Positions 1-10,396 of a stretch of 64,000 nucleotides of DNA are shown in pieces (the first letter of the stretch is position 1; each line of letters opens with the position of its first letter). Source of the DNA: Linnemannia schmuckeri. Taxonomy: Eukaryota > Mortierellomycota > Mortierellomycetes > Mortierellales > Mortierellaceae. The position numbers and the translations under genes were made by a program. A model generated the notes under the pieces. It searched no databases. It was given only the letters and a program-made list of their open reading frames with translations, and was not told where the DNA came from. The stretch spans positions 3,472,001 to 3,536,000 of the forward strand of contig JANATG010000002.1 in assembly GCA_029449235.1 (NCBI GenBank). The letters run 5' to 3'.

Positions 1-1241
1 GGGCACTCAAACTCATGCAGGGAGGAAGGGTGAATGTGAATGTAAATGAGAGTGAGTGAGAGGGAAGAAAGTGGCGATGAGGAGAGGGAAGGGGAAGGTG
101 AATGCACCGAGGAGGGTTGGCAGTCGAATGAGAAGAACAATAAAAAAAAAGCGACTAAGAGCGGAACAAAGGACGGGAGGAAGGTGAAGAAGAAGAAGAA
201 AGAGAGGAGAGAGAAGAAAGAGAAGAAGAGGGAAAGGAGTGGAGGGATAGAAGAAGGGTTAACAGCACATAAGGGTTGGAGTAGGGATGTGAGACTGGAT
301 TAAAAGGAACTCTAGTGAGAGAATTAACCTTTTTGTTGCTATGTTAAGAAGAGAAAAACTGAAAGATGGCTTGAGTGGGGGAATGGAAGATGAGGGATGC
401 CATTTTATATCCAGCCACAGACGTACAACGGTGATGTATGCGCATATCTGTCCAGGGGGACAAGTCGAACAAGAAGGAGACGCACAGAGAGAGAGGGTTG
501 CACGAAAGACACGCCGCACTTGCCTCTGTGTCTGGAGACATTGCTCGATGATGCTTGTTGATGTTCAATTGAAAAAATGTCAAGAAACAAGGTTGCTCTG
601 GGGATCGACTTTCAACTGGTATCTAGAGCGATCGGGCTATCAATTCAATTCAAATGAACTGAATTGAAAAAATAAAATAAAAAAAATAACTAAATCAACG
701 GTCGACTATTCCATAAAAAAAAAAGGAGAGTCCATGGTTACTTGGCTGAAAACAGAAAGTCAGTCGTGTTTGCTGTCTGTCATGGTATGTCAAGTCAGGA
801 CGACATTCAAGGCCGACCGAAGGGAAAAAGGAAAACTTGACAATGGGATTCTCAGTCAAGTAGAGACCCACGACAAAGTAGCTCATTGGTACTGTAGCAG
901 CATTACTTGTGCGCCGTGATTTTTTTCGATCCTTGGGCTGTAGCCCACAATTCCCTCTACCTCACTCGCCATTCTTGATAAGACGAACTCCTTTTCCACT
1001 AGTGTGCCACCCTTTAAAAGTATCCATCTCGAAAGAAAACGTCAGCAAACATCGCCCTTTTCATCTTTGCCACGCTTTTTTTTTCATTTCATTCTTTCTC
1101 GCCTTGATCGATTGTTACCAAGAGCTGGATGCCAAGGAAGTCGAAGCCAACAAATCCATGCTTAAATCCAGAGGCTGTAGGTTCGATCCAGACCTTTATT
1201 TGTCCTTCGTGTTTTTCCATATCGTTCACATCATTGTTCTC

Positions 1242-1242
<1 letters not shown>

Positions 1243-1274
<32 letters not shown>
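1243..1274. repeat. Poly(T) tract, about 32 nt
   Basis: An uninterrupted T run inside intergenic DNA. No adjoining target-site duplication or retroelement body was seen, so it is treated as a plain homopolymer. Confidence 0.9.
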
Positions 1275-1275
<1 letters not shown>

Positions 1276-2027
1276 ACAACCTTTTTGCCGTCCGACGGTG
1301 GTAGACTACGCATACTTTTTTGTGTTTTTCTCGTGAAACAAACAACGAAATAAACATGGGATCCCATCACCATGCGCGGTTTCCCACCTCCCTCGGATAA
1401 TCTAACAGTTCAAACAACAAAAGACAAGAGAAAGTCGTCTGTTTTTGAATTCCAGAAATAGACACGCCGCACTTTTTTCTCTCATTGTCGGTCTTCCACT
1501 CGAAATTTGGGCTTTTCCACCGTGCCCAACAAAGAAACAGTCCAAGTTGATGGTCGATCGCTAACTTAAGTTAATTTGACATTTCCAACCCAAAAGGGTC
1601 CTCAATTTGTGAGGTCGGTCGGACCAACACTAAGGGTTGCACTATTCAAACCAAGACACTTCGCTCGACTAACGCTTAACAACATTAAGCATTGCCCTGC
1701 ACCTTGCCTTGCCTTTACCCTGTCCTGTCTATCTCCATGTCTTTCCTGCTCTTTCTTTTTAATATTATTTCCTTTTCTTCGATGCAGAACAGTCGAAGGG
1801 TCGGCACTACCGGCTTTTTCGTTTGATACGAAGCAGTTGCGGCGGCTGCTGCGGCGACGGCGGTTATTATTTTTTTTTCTTTCTCTCTCTCTTCATTAGT
1901 AAAGAATGTCAAAGTAGCTCCAACGTAGCAGTCCTGCGAAAGTCGACGTTCACGGTTCTTCACCCTCTTTTTTGTTTCCAGTCCATCTACGAAAATGAGG
2001 GTACGCGTCAGCCCTATACCTCACATG

Positions 2028-2060
<33 letters not shown>
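2028..2060. repeat. Poly(A) tract, about 33 nt
   Basis: An uninterrupted A run in the spacer about 130 bp beyond the 3' end of the SFM1-like gene. No element body could be attached to it. Confidence 0.9.
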
Positions 2061-2064
<4 letters not shown>

Positions 2065-2187
2065 ACTCTTGGTGAAATCACCGTAGTTATTACTTGTTTT
2101 TCATTTATTTTGTAGTTAATCTTCCTTCCAGCTCAATGTCAACGATGCAAAATAGCATATATCTTTCATTCTCTCTTAATTCAGAGT

Positions 2188-3292
2188 CTAGAACAGGTCG
2201 AGGGCAGTGTCATTATCCTTCTTCAACAACTCAAGCATGCCAGGAGGAAGCAATGGCTCGGGCTTCTTGGCCTTCTTTGACTTTTTCGTCGATTCCTCGC
2301 CCTCAACGGCGACTTCTGTGGATTCCTTAGGGGGGAGAGCAATGTAACGGAAGGGCATCGTCACCGTCTCCTTCTTGCGCAACTTGATCTCTGGGTGGTC
2401 AACAAACTGGATCTTGTCCAATGGGACTAGAAAAAGAAAATTACATTCCAAAATTGGTCCAGATGAGTGAGCGAGTATACCATAACATTCTCTTTCTATT
2501 TTGCCTGCAAGTGTCGTCCTGCTCCATGACTCCTGCACGATATATTCGTAGTATGCGGGGCTAACTGGGTATTCTGAAGAAGAAAGGACTTACTCTTCCC
2601 CTCGACAACACGACGGGAAACGTTGACGGCGGTGTCAGTGGTCATTTGAACGGGTCCCAAGTGACGAGTAGCGAATCCCAACTTTCTTAACTCTCCAGTA
2701 CGATCTATCACAACCAAACTGATTGAATTAGTTCCACTGATCAGTTCTTTTCTTGATCAATTGATCAATTTCAATTCCAATATCAATTGAACAACATGTA
2801 CGAGCCCAAGCAGATAAAGCTTACCTCTTGGTGGGTCATCACCCAAAATACCTCCGAAAAGGAAAAAGTCATAGGTATCAGCATCCTCGGGGGCAAGGGG
2901 GTAAGGAGAAGAAGGGTCGAGGAGACAGACCTTCTCGTGGGGGATACGATCGCCCATGGTCAGGATATCCTCGGTGTGGCAGTGGGCCTTTCTGAGCGAG
3001 GCGGGCATGTCGGCAAGGGTCTTAGGGGTGAGCGCAGTGAAATAGATGTGGTCAGCGCCGCAGACAGAGACCATGTGCTCGTACTCCAGCGTGCACCAAT
3101 CGTGCATGCCTAATTATATCAGTCCATAAAGTGAGACAGTTGAAAGAAAAAAGAGCGAAATAGATAGTCAGCCTCTCCGCTGCTGTATGTTTTGTCATGC
3201 TTTGCTTCTCCTTGAGTCCTTCTGTTGAGGTGCCTTGAGTCCCTCCTTCCTGTACCCTCTTCCATATGCTCGACAATGTAGTTCTTGGCCAT
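2188..3292 (-). CDS. SFM1: SFM1-like SPOUT protein arginine methyltransferase
   Basis: Four exons are read on the minus strand: 3292-3256, 3109-2825, 2704-2594 and 2426-2188. They give 223 residues, close to yeast Sfm1 (213). The product opens MAKNYIVEHMEEG and continues with CTLEYEHM. The SPOUT core FFLFGGILGDDPPRDRTGEL is followed by RKLGFATRHLGPVQMTTDTAV, the region that forms the trefoil knot and binds S-adenosylmethionine. Yeast Sfm1 methylates an arginine of ribosomal protein uS3 (Rps3); the same role is inferred here. Introns end in TTAG, ATAG and CTAG, and the exon phases join exactly. The start codon lies 258 bp from that of the divergent COQ4 gene, so the two probably share a promoter region. 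Confidence 0.88.
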
Positions 3293-3550
3293 GATGTCTG
3301 GTTTGTTGGTGATTCTTGGTTGAATGAGGTGATCAAGAAAAAAAGAAAAAAAAAAGTGACATGACTGACCGTTATTTTGCATAAACAGCTTCTAATAATT
3401 AGCAGTCCCGCACCTATAAAGTAATAAACTTCCCATCAGAGGGCGCAAGCTGTGCTCTTTTATCCTCCTCCCCGTTCCTTTTTCGTTCGTTTCACTTCTT
3501 CCTTCGTTACATCTCCATCTCACTTTCTTTTTCACTTTAACCACGTCACC
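3293..3550. promoter_or_regulatory. Divergent promoter region between SFM1 and COQ4
   Basis: This 258-bp segment separates two outward-facing start codons. It has A-rich DNA on the SFM1 side and a long pyrimidine-rich tract (about 3465-3540) leading into COQ4. No TATA box is convincing. A shared promoter is inferred from spacing only. Confidence 0.45.
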
Positions 3551-4728
3551 ATGTCAGCACGTATTTTTACACGGACCAATCCTTCGGCCTTGAAGCAGTG
3601 CCTCGCCCGCACAGGAACCAACTCTACACTCGCAAGGTCAACCCGTGCAGCAACGGCAGCACCCTGCGCCAGTTTATTCACCTTCCGTTCACCTCGTATG
3701 TCTATCACGACGCGTCCCTGATTTTTCTACGCGACCATCATCAGCAATTGATCTTATCAGCTCTTAGTCAATGTCCGAACTAATCCAACTGGTCTCTCAA
3801 ACCTTTAGTTGAAGCCCCAACAGGCAAACTCTACGAGGGTCATATCCCAATCTCGCCCTTGCAGCGCACCATCCTAGCTGTTGGATCTGCATTCACAGCC
3901 CTTGCCAACCCCCTGCGCGGAGGTAATTATCTTCATAACCTATCTCACGAAAATTACAACCGTATCCACAAGCACTAGCCAATTGTCCATTTTGACTAAC
4001 CCATCGTTTCGCTTATCTGTTCATGTTCAGATATGGTGGCGGCATTGGGTGAGACAACAAGTGGAATTTTTCTGAACAGGATCAGGGATCAGATGCTGCA
4101 GGACCCCGAGGGCCGCCGTATCCTCCGCGAGAGACCTGTCATTACCTCCGAGACCATGCAACTCGACACCCTCCGCCAGCTCCCTGATGGGACTTTTGGA
4201 CGTGAATACGTCCGCTTCTTGGACGACCAACAAGTCTCTCCCGATACTCGCGAGCCCGTAAGTCCGCAGCAGCTCTAGACATTATTATTTTTCTCGCGCG
4301 CAAAATGTGTATTGTGGCTTTGACGACGCAATAACTGACATGGGAGTCCATCAAATTCCGCCCTTGACATATAGGTCCACTTTGTGGATTCAGAGGAATT
4401 GGCATACGTGATGCAAAGATACCGCGAAACACACGACTTTTACCACACATTGACAGGATTGCCAGTAACGGTCGACGGCGAGATTGCGCTCAAGTGGTTC
4501 GAAATGGCCCAGACAGGCCTGCCCATGACCATGCTCTCGTCCTTTTTTGGACCGTTGAGGCTGTCGTCCGAAGAGCGAAAGAGACTGTTTAATGTGTATG
4601 TTCCCTGGGCATTGGAGAACGGAAGCACGTCAAAGTTGTTGATGAATGTGAGGTGGGAGGAATGGATGGAGAAACCTGTTGAGGAAGTACAGCGGGAACT
4701 TGGTGTTCGACCATGCCCTCAAGTGTAA
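3551..4728 (+). CDS. COQ4: COQ4, coenzyme Q biosynthesis protein, mitochondrial
   Basis: Four exons (3551-3695, 3809-3922, 4031-4257, 4375-4728) encode 279 residues. The first 45 or so are rich in Arg, Ser and Ala with no acidic residue, as in a mitochondrial targeting peptide. The body contains ISPLQRTILAVGSAFTALANP, the glycine/arginine-rich DPEGRRILRERP segment and the COQ4 zinc motif HDxxH-x11-E (His182, Asp183, His186, Glu198). COQ4 belongs to the ubiquinone synthesis complex on the matrix face of the inner membrane and takes part in C1 decarboxylation/hydroxylation of the ring. The first donor is a clear GTATGT. The start is chosen because it opens the targeting sequence. All diagnostic motifs are intact. 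Confidence 0.93.
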
Positions 4729-4907
4729 GAGAACGGAAAAAATATATTAACATCTAGTAACTAGAACAAAACTATAGTAAAAATTGTATCGAGTTTTGTT
4801 GTGTTTTTATTTCCAGAGAGCTAACATGGGGGATGGGTCTATGAGGGCTTTGCTTGGTTGAGGTTCAACGCGTTGAAATCAGTGTCCAGAAAAAGTCGGG
4901 TTCCTGT

Positions 4908-6240
4908 TTAGAACACTTCGTCGCCTTGCTTGGTCTCAGTCAAACTCAACATCTCAAGCTGACCCTTGCCCTTTGTCTCTGACTGAAGCAACTCGTTGAT
5001 AGGTCTGAACTGTCCTGGGTCAATCAAGCACGTCTATAAATACACAATGCAAAGAGTTAGCACTTCATATTACTGCGGGCCAGAATTCACGCCCATCTTA
5101 AAATTTCATCCGCAGTATAACACGTCTTGAAACCAATAATGACATATCCTTACCCATTCGTAGTTCTCATCCAGATCCTCATCCTCCTTGGAAGCAATCA
5201 TGGTCATCAACTTGTCCTTTATCCTCTTGCCATCCTTCGAAGGAACCACAATCCTGATCCGCATCTGAGCTCTGGCAATGGGGATAGTCTTCTTCTCCAA
5301 TAACTGCTTGATCACATCCAATGCCTGGGATTTCGCTGAACGAGAAGGGTTTACAGACAAGTGAAGATCGGCCATAGCCTTTTCGATCATTGTCACAGTA
5401 TATGGGCGTTTGGTCTCGGGATTAACGCATTTCTCGGCGACGGTTGTGGCGATATCGCGGTACATGCCCTCCAACATCGATGCGCGCTCTTTTTCTCCGA
5501 CCTGCAGTTCTCCCTTCTTCAAGATCTATGTGTTATGAACAATGGAAGAGAATGGTGGTTTGAGTATGTGTATCCGAGTATGATCCACTTGGAAAATAAT
5601 ACAAGCTCTTTGTTGAAAGTGTCCAGTAAGTAGGTGCTGATGTGTACCTCAAGGATGATGGCGTTGCGGTCCTCTGTCTTGAAACACTTCATAAGGTCGT
5701 CCTTGTTGGCCGTCTGTCCTTTCGAGACGTTCAAAAACACATTGTCGATCTGCATCACCTCGCCAAGGTCCTTCTCACTATCAATTTTCACAATCAAAGA
5801 CAGCATGTTAATTGTGTGAAATGCGACTAGACGTATGAGAGTAAAAGGCAAAGCGAGTCTGGCGAGGGCGTAGTGTTGACTACAACTTACACGCCACTTC
5901 TCCATTCCATGACCTTGTTCTTGTAGCAGGCAATCTCGAATCTCTTCCCGCCTTTGCGGTACCGAACGATAGAGACGTTGGTCAATCTATTCGTTTTTTG
6001 AAAGTTGTTTAGTGGTCAGTCTTCCTGTTGTTTTGTTACATCTCTTACGCTCAAAGTAGAAAGGGTTGCATGTGTCCAAAAGTGGAATGCCGTACTTAAT
6101 CTGAGTGTTGGGCTATGCATGTACAAATCAACAGGAAGTGGGTGAAGTTAGACACTTAGAGACTTTAAGGCAGAACTGTGAAGAGTTGAATAAGAGAAAG
6201 CCGGGAGACTGAGGTGAAGACCTACTTGGACGATAACCAT
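4908..6240 (-). CDS. SDO1: Ribosome maturation protein SDO1/SBDS
   Basis: Six exons on the minus strand (6240-6226, 6112-6096, 5986-5891, 5777-5648, 5525-5154, 5033-4908) join in frame to give 251 residues, the normal SBDS length. The N-terminus reads MVIVQPNTQIKLTNVSIVRY, followed by GGKRFEIACYKNKVMEWRSG, VFLNVSKGQ, EKCVNPETKRPYTV and a C-terminal LIDPGQFRPINELLQ. SBDS works with the GTPase EFL1 to release eIF6/Tif6 from pre-60S ribosomes in the cytoplasm. Exons 1 and 2 are only 15 and 17 nt. They are supported by family identity (TQIKLTNV is split across exons 2 and 3) and by phase. A TTTATT at 4806-4811 is a poly(A) signal on the minus strand. The start lies 595 bp from divergent GRHPR. 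Confidence 0.9.
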
Positions 6241-6835
6241 GGTTGTATTGGTTAGTTGGTGGAGTGTGGAGGGAAAGTGAGTAAAGTTGAAGGAGAAAAA
6301 AAGAAAAAATGGCCATTGATGTTATTAATCAGCCAATGGCAGTCACTCACTCTGTGCTGCGGCCACACAAGAAGGGACACGAACAGGAGGCATGACCACC
6401 TCCTCTTGTGCATAGGATAACACCTGGTGCCAAGGGAAGGACACAATGACACTGGATCCTATTGCATACGTCCTTGAACTTTCATGGTTGCATATCAATG
6501 CCACTTGTGTCCTACCAGGTACAGCACACCAGTTGGAAAATTAGCCTATGATGTGGTCGACGCCACCACTCCTCTCCCTTCCTTTGACTGGACGCGTTCG
6601 TTTTATTTTTGTGTCCGTTAGGGGACACGAAACCCATTTTTTTAAGTCCCTATCGTTAGACCGTGCCCGCTCATTCACACGACTTCCTCCCTCCCCAACC
6701 AACCAACGGACCAGCCCGGAACCAACCTCCCTCACATTTTTTCTTCTTCCTTACTTCTTTCTCCATCCGTTTTCTTTTTTTCTTTCTTTTCATCACTTTA
6801 TCGGTCTCAGTGCCCTCAACCCAAAAAAACGCCAA
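6241..6835. promoter_or_regulatory. Divergent promoter region SDO1 / GRHPR
   Basis: The interval separates two outward-facing genes. It ends on the GRHPR side in a long C/T-rich leader (about 6735-6800). No protein-coding signal or TATA box is evident. Confidence 0.4.
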
Positions 6836-8302
6836 ATGATTCATCCTGTCCTACTCCAGTCCAGAATCACCACCACAGCAACCCCATCAGTTTTCTCACA
6901 CTTCCTCAAACGCTCATTTTCCTCTTCCATGACCGACCTTCAGCAGCGCTCAAAACTCCTCGTCACCAGGACACTCCCTCAACTCTCCCAGGCTCGCCTC
7001 GACAAGGGCTTTGACGGGTATGTATTCTTTCGGCTATGCCCATTGTCGCTTTCACTTCCTTCATGCCGTTATCTCAGGGTCGAATATTTCTCACAGCTAA
7101 CACTCAACTTTGCGATCTTTCAATTGCTACAGGGTGGACATTGTGCAGTGGAAGGAGGATCGTGCTATTCCCAGGCAAGAGTTCCTCAAGTTGGTAAAGG
7201 GCTCCGATGGGATTCTTTGCCTCTTGACCGATAAAATTGACGCTGAATTATTGAACGCCGCAGGTACAGTTATCATCTTCAAAAGCGAGCAAGTCCGACC
7301 GGATTTTCATTTTAGAGGGTATCCTTTTACTAACTGGTTTCTAACAAATATCATCAAATGTAATAGGTCCGCAATTGAAGGTAGTGTCGACAATGTCGGT
7401 GGGCTACGACCACGTCACGGTGTCAGAACTAGAAGCACGCAAAATCGCACTGGGCATCACTCCAGGAGTACTCACCGAGGCAACAGCAGATACGACCGTC
7501 CTTCTGGTCCTCTCAGCTGCCCGGAGGTTGCGTGAGGGTGTCGATGCAGTCATCCAGGGCAAGTGGGGTACCTGGAGCCCTACCTGGTTACTGGGATCTC
7601 AATTGACGGACAAGACTGTTGGAATTGTAGGTCTTGGACGGATTGGTGTTGCGGTTGCCAAGAGACTGAAGGCGTTTGGAGTCCGAAAATTTGTATATCA
7701 GGGAACGCGTCCCAAAAAGGAGGTCGAGAAGGAAGTTGGAGGTGAGATTGAGTTTGTGGACATGGATAGGTTGTTGAAGGAATCGGATGTGATCTGTGTC
7801 TGCTGTGCGTTGACCGACAAGACCAAGAACATGTTTGATTATGATGCATTCTCCAAAATGAAGGATTCTGTGGTAAGTCTCGTTGCAACTTTTCGTTGTT
7901 GCATACATCTTGCAGCCATTTTAATACTAGACTATCGTTGTATAATGCTTACGCTAAATAATGCACTGTTTTATTGCTATTGTTTTTTGTGTATCATCGA
8001 AAAAAAAAAAAAAAAAAAAAAAAAAATAGGTGTTTGTGAACACAGCACGTGGAGGCATCGTCGAGCAAGACGGACTGATCCGGGCACTTAGAGAAGGAAA
8101 GCTAGGATCTGTGGGACTGGATGTCACCGTGCCCGAACCACTGCCTACGGATTCAGAGCTGTTGTCGTTCCCCAATTGCATTGTCTTGCCTCACATCGGA
8201 AGTGGTACCCTCGAGACTAGGACCGCCATGTCTGAGATTGCAATTGAGAATGTCCTCAGTGGCATCAAGGGCGAACGTCTTCCTCACCCTCACGATGCCT
8301 AG
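6836..8302 (+). CDS. GRHPR: D-2-hydroxyacid dehydrogenase, glyoxylate/hydroxypyruvate reductase type
   Basis: Four exons (6836-7017, 7133-7263, 7367-7872, 8030-8302) encode 363 residues. The first 31 are Ser/Thr/Arg-rich and resemble a mitochondrial presequence; a second in-frame ATG (MTDLQQ, residue 32) starts just before the catalytic domain. The NAD(P)-binding Rossmann motif GLGRIG is at 193-198. The presumed catalytic residues are Arg280 (VNTARGG), Glu309 and His328 (LPHIGSGT). The family reduces glyoxylate to glycolate and hydroxypyruvate to D-glycerate. Intron 3 is odd: its last 30 bases are almost all A, with no pyrimidine tract, before the TAG acceptor. No C-terminal peroxisomal signal (ends PHPHDA). 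Confidence 0.9.
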
Positions 8303-8695
8303 AGTTGATAGTATGAAAAACATAAACCGGTTTTTATTCGAGTTTCGACGATGGTAGATAAAACTGTTAAAGGTTTTTTGATGGATTGCAAGTCTGACAT
8401 CTGTCAAATGAGGAGTGTGATGTGTGACAGGGACAATCAACAACTAAACCATATATTTATTTTAGTTGATGTTTAACCGGCAAGAAATAGATGAAAACAT
8501 AAAGTAGAAACCATGTTCTGGAGAAAGAGTGAAGAGAAAAATAGGAGAAAAAAGAAAAGAAAAAAAAACGACGCTTTTTTTTTTTTTTTGATAGATTGAC
8601 CGACTCCTTGGACCATCGAAAAATGCACCGTAGGACACCAACGTGCACATCAAATTGTTTTTTTTTTTTTTTTCGACTGGGAACGTGAGTTGACG

Positions 8696-8732
<37 letters not shown>

Positions 8733-10396
8733 TATCCTGTAGTTTATCCTACGTAACAAACAAATATGAAAACCCTTCCTATATTGATCCAAGATTGTAC
8801 TATGGAGAGGGTAAGCAGAGAGGTGTGAGGGAGAGGTATTACGATACGTGCATAAACGTGCGGCGTGTCCTCTTGCTTTTTTTTTGTTCATCTTCATCCA
8901 TGATCCATCAATGAGGATTGAAGAAGTGGGGTTTATCTGTCTGCATTAATCAGAGCGGGAGTTTCTCTGTTCAACGATGTATCAACTGCCATAAGTCTTT
9001 TGTTCCCGACGCGAGGAGAGGAGTGTCAATTGCCTATACACCATCGGTAGATTGTCGCTTTCTCCACGGAGCAATTGAGGAAGCTGACAGAAGGAGGAAG
9101 AAAAGTCGACAGCCACATAACCAGCTCAAATGCGCCGTGTACACTATCCCTGTCCCTTCCAACAGCAGGAACAAGAACATGATAAGAAAAAAAGCGGCGT
9201 GGTGTGGCTTTTGTTCAAGTAGTGTACGAACAAAATCAATAACGAAAGAAGCAGGGATATGGCACAGCATAGGGTGGAAGAACTCAGCCAAAGCTCAGCC
9301 TCGTTTTCATTCAAAAGTCGACAGGGTCCAAGGTTGTCCGGGCTAAAAGCAGTCCCTAGGGCTGTTTCTTCGGAGAAAAGTGTAAGAGGAAAAAGCAGGC
9401 GGTGCTGTTTAGTGCGTCTGTGTGTGTGAATGGTCCATGACGAGCAAGCAGGCTGTGGCGGTCAGTCAGGGTTAAATTAGGTCCTCTTGGCTCTCAAAAG
9501 AGAAAGAAATTCTTTCCTTGTACACTAGCCATTCTGCCGATATAAAAATATTATAGTAAAGTTAACTTAACTTTTCAAAAGTCGACAATATGATTCAATA
9601 GTACTTCATTCATTCAATTGACATATACAAACTCCTTGTTGGCTGTTGTCTCATTCCCAGGTGAAAGAATTAACCTATTTCAGAGGGTGTGGTGAGGAGA
9701 GAGGAAAGTCGACCTGTCTGCAACAACCAAAAAAAAAAAAAAAAAAAAAAAAGGCGGCGTATCCTTAACCGACAGTCAATGTCCGCTGCCGTATCCAGAT
9801 GGATGAGAAGTCAAAGGTGAGGGGTATCAATGCATCGTCATCATCAGCGTTCCCTTCTTTCACTCTCTTTCCCTTCGACCTTTCAAGTAAATCCATCGGT
9901 CCAAGATCTCAGACACAGACAGCAAACAAACACATACAGATAAACAGACAAACAAACAGACAACCTTAAATAGGCTTGCATCCTGTCCCATCATCCTCTA
10001 TTTTCGTTCTCTATTCTCAATTGCCCTCTCTCGTCTCTTCGTCTCTGCTCTACTTTTTTTTTTTGCCTTCCTTTAGTTGTAGTTGTTTATCCGCTCTTAA
10101 AGATTTCAGCCAACCAACAAACCCTCATTTTCACTCTTTCTTCTCTTCTCTTCCTTTTCTCCTCTCCTCTCTTCTCTTCACCATCCTTCATTCTCCCTTT
10201 ATCTTGTGTCTTATTACGTCCGTTGGTCGTACACACTTCGCCCATTCATCCCCCCTCCCCCCCCCCCCCCCCCCACCTTCCTCCCTCCCTCTCTCCTTCC
10301 TTCTTCAATACTCCTCTACTCCTACTCCTAATACTCTCTTGGATCTAATACACCTCCTCCTTCTCTTCTCTCCCCACCTCATATATCACACAGAGG
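8303..10396. other. Intergenic spacer rich in homopolymers and recurring short motifs
   Basis: No gene was recognised. There are T runs at about 8575-8589 and 8658-8673 and A runs at 8696-8730 and 9729-9752. The sequence [A/G]AAAGTCGAC occurs four times between 9101 and 9713. The 12-mer GTGCGGCGTGTC (8858-8869) repeats one seen in the left end of the window. The last 400 bases before the ABC gene are a C/T-rich leader with a C run at about 10252-10274. Confidence 0.6.
8696..8730. repeat. Poly(A) tract, about 35 nt, facing a T run
   Basis: A 35-nt A run follows a T run of about 16 nt (8658-8673), with only 22 bases between them. On one strand the pair could form an A/T hairpin. Confidence 0.85.

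Larger units (their letters stand above)
1..2187. other. Intergenic, low complexity; no gene supported
   Basis: No reading frame here looks like a conserved protein. The first 300 bases are purine-rich (GAAG/AAGG repeats). The rest alternates pyrimidine-rich stretches with long T and A runs at 1243-1274 and 2028-2060. A 14-bp sequence, AGACACGCCGCACT, occurs twice (507-520 and 1460-1473). The 3' end of the SFM1-like gene on the minus strand closes the region. Confidence 0.6.

Noticed and set aside
46..303. Lys/Glu-rich frame at the left end
   Set aside because: Pure low-complexity translation of a GAAG-rich stretch, with no conserved feature.
1170..1195. GGTTCGATCC, a tRNA B-box-like word
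   Set aside because: Flanking bases do not form a T stem or a cloverleaf.
909..1304. 131-codon frame
   Set aside because: Ends in polyphenylalanine from the T run; no domain and no splice context.
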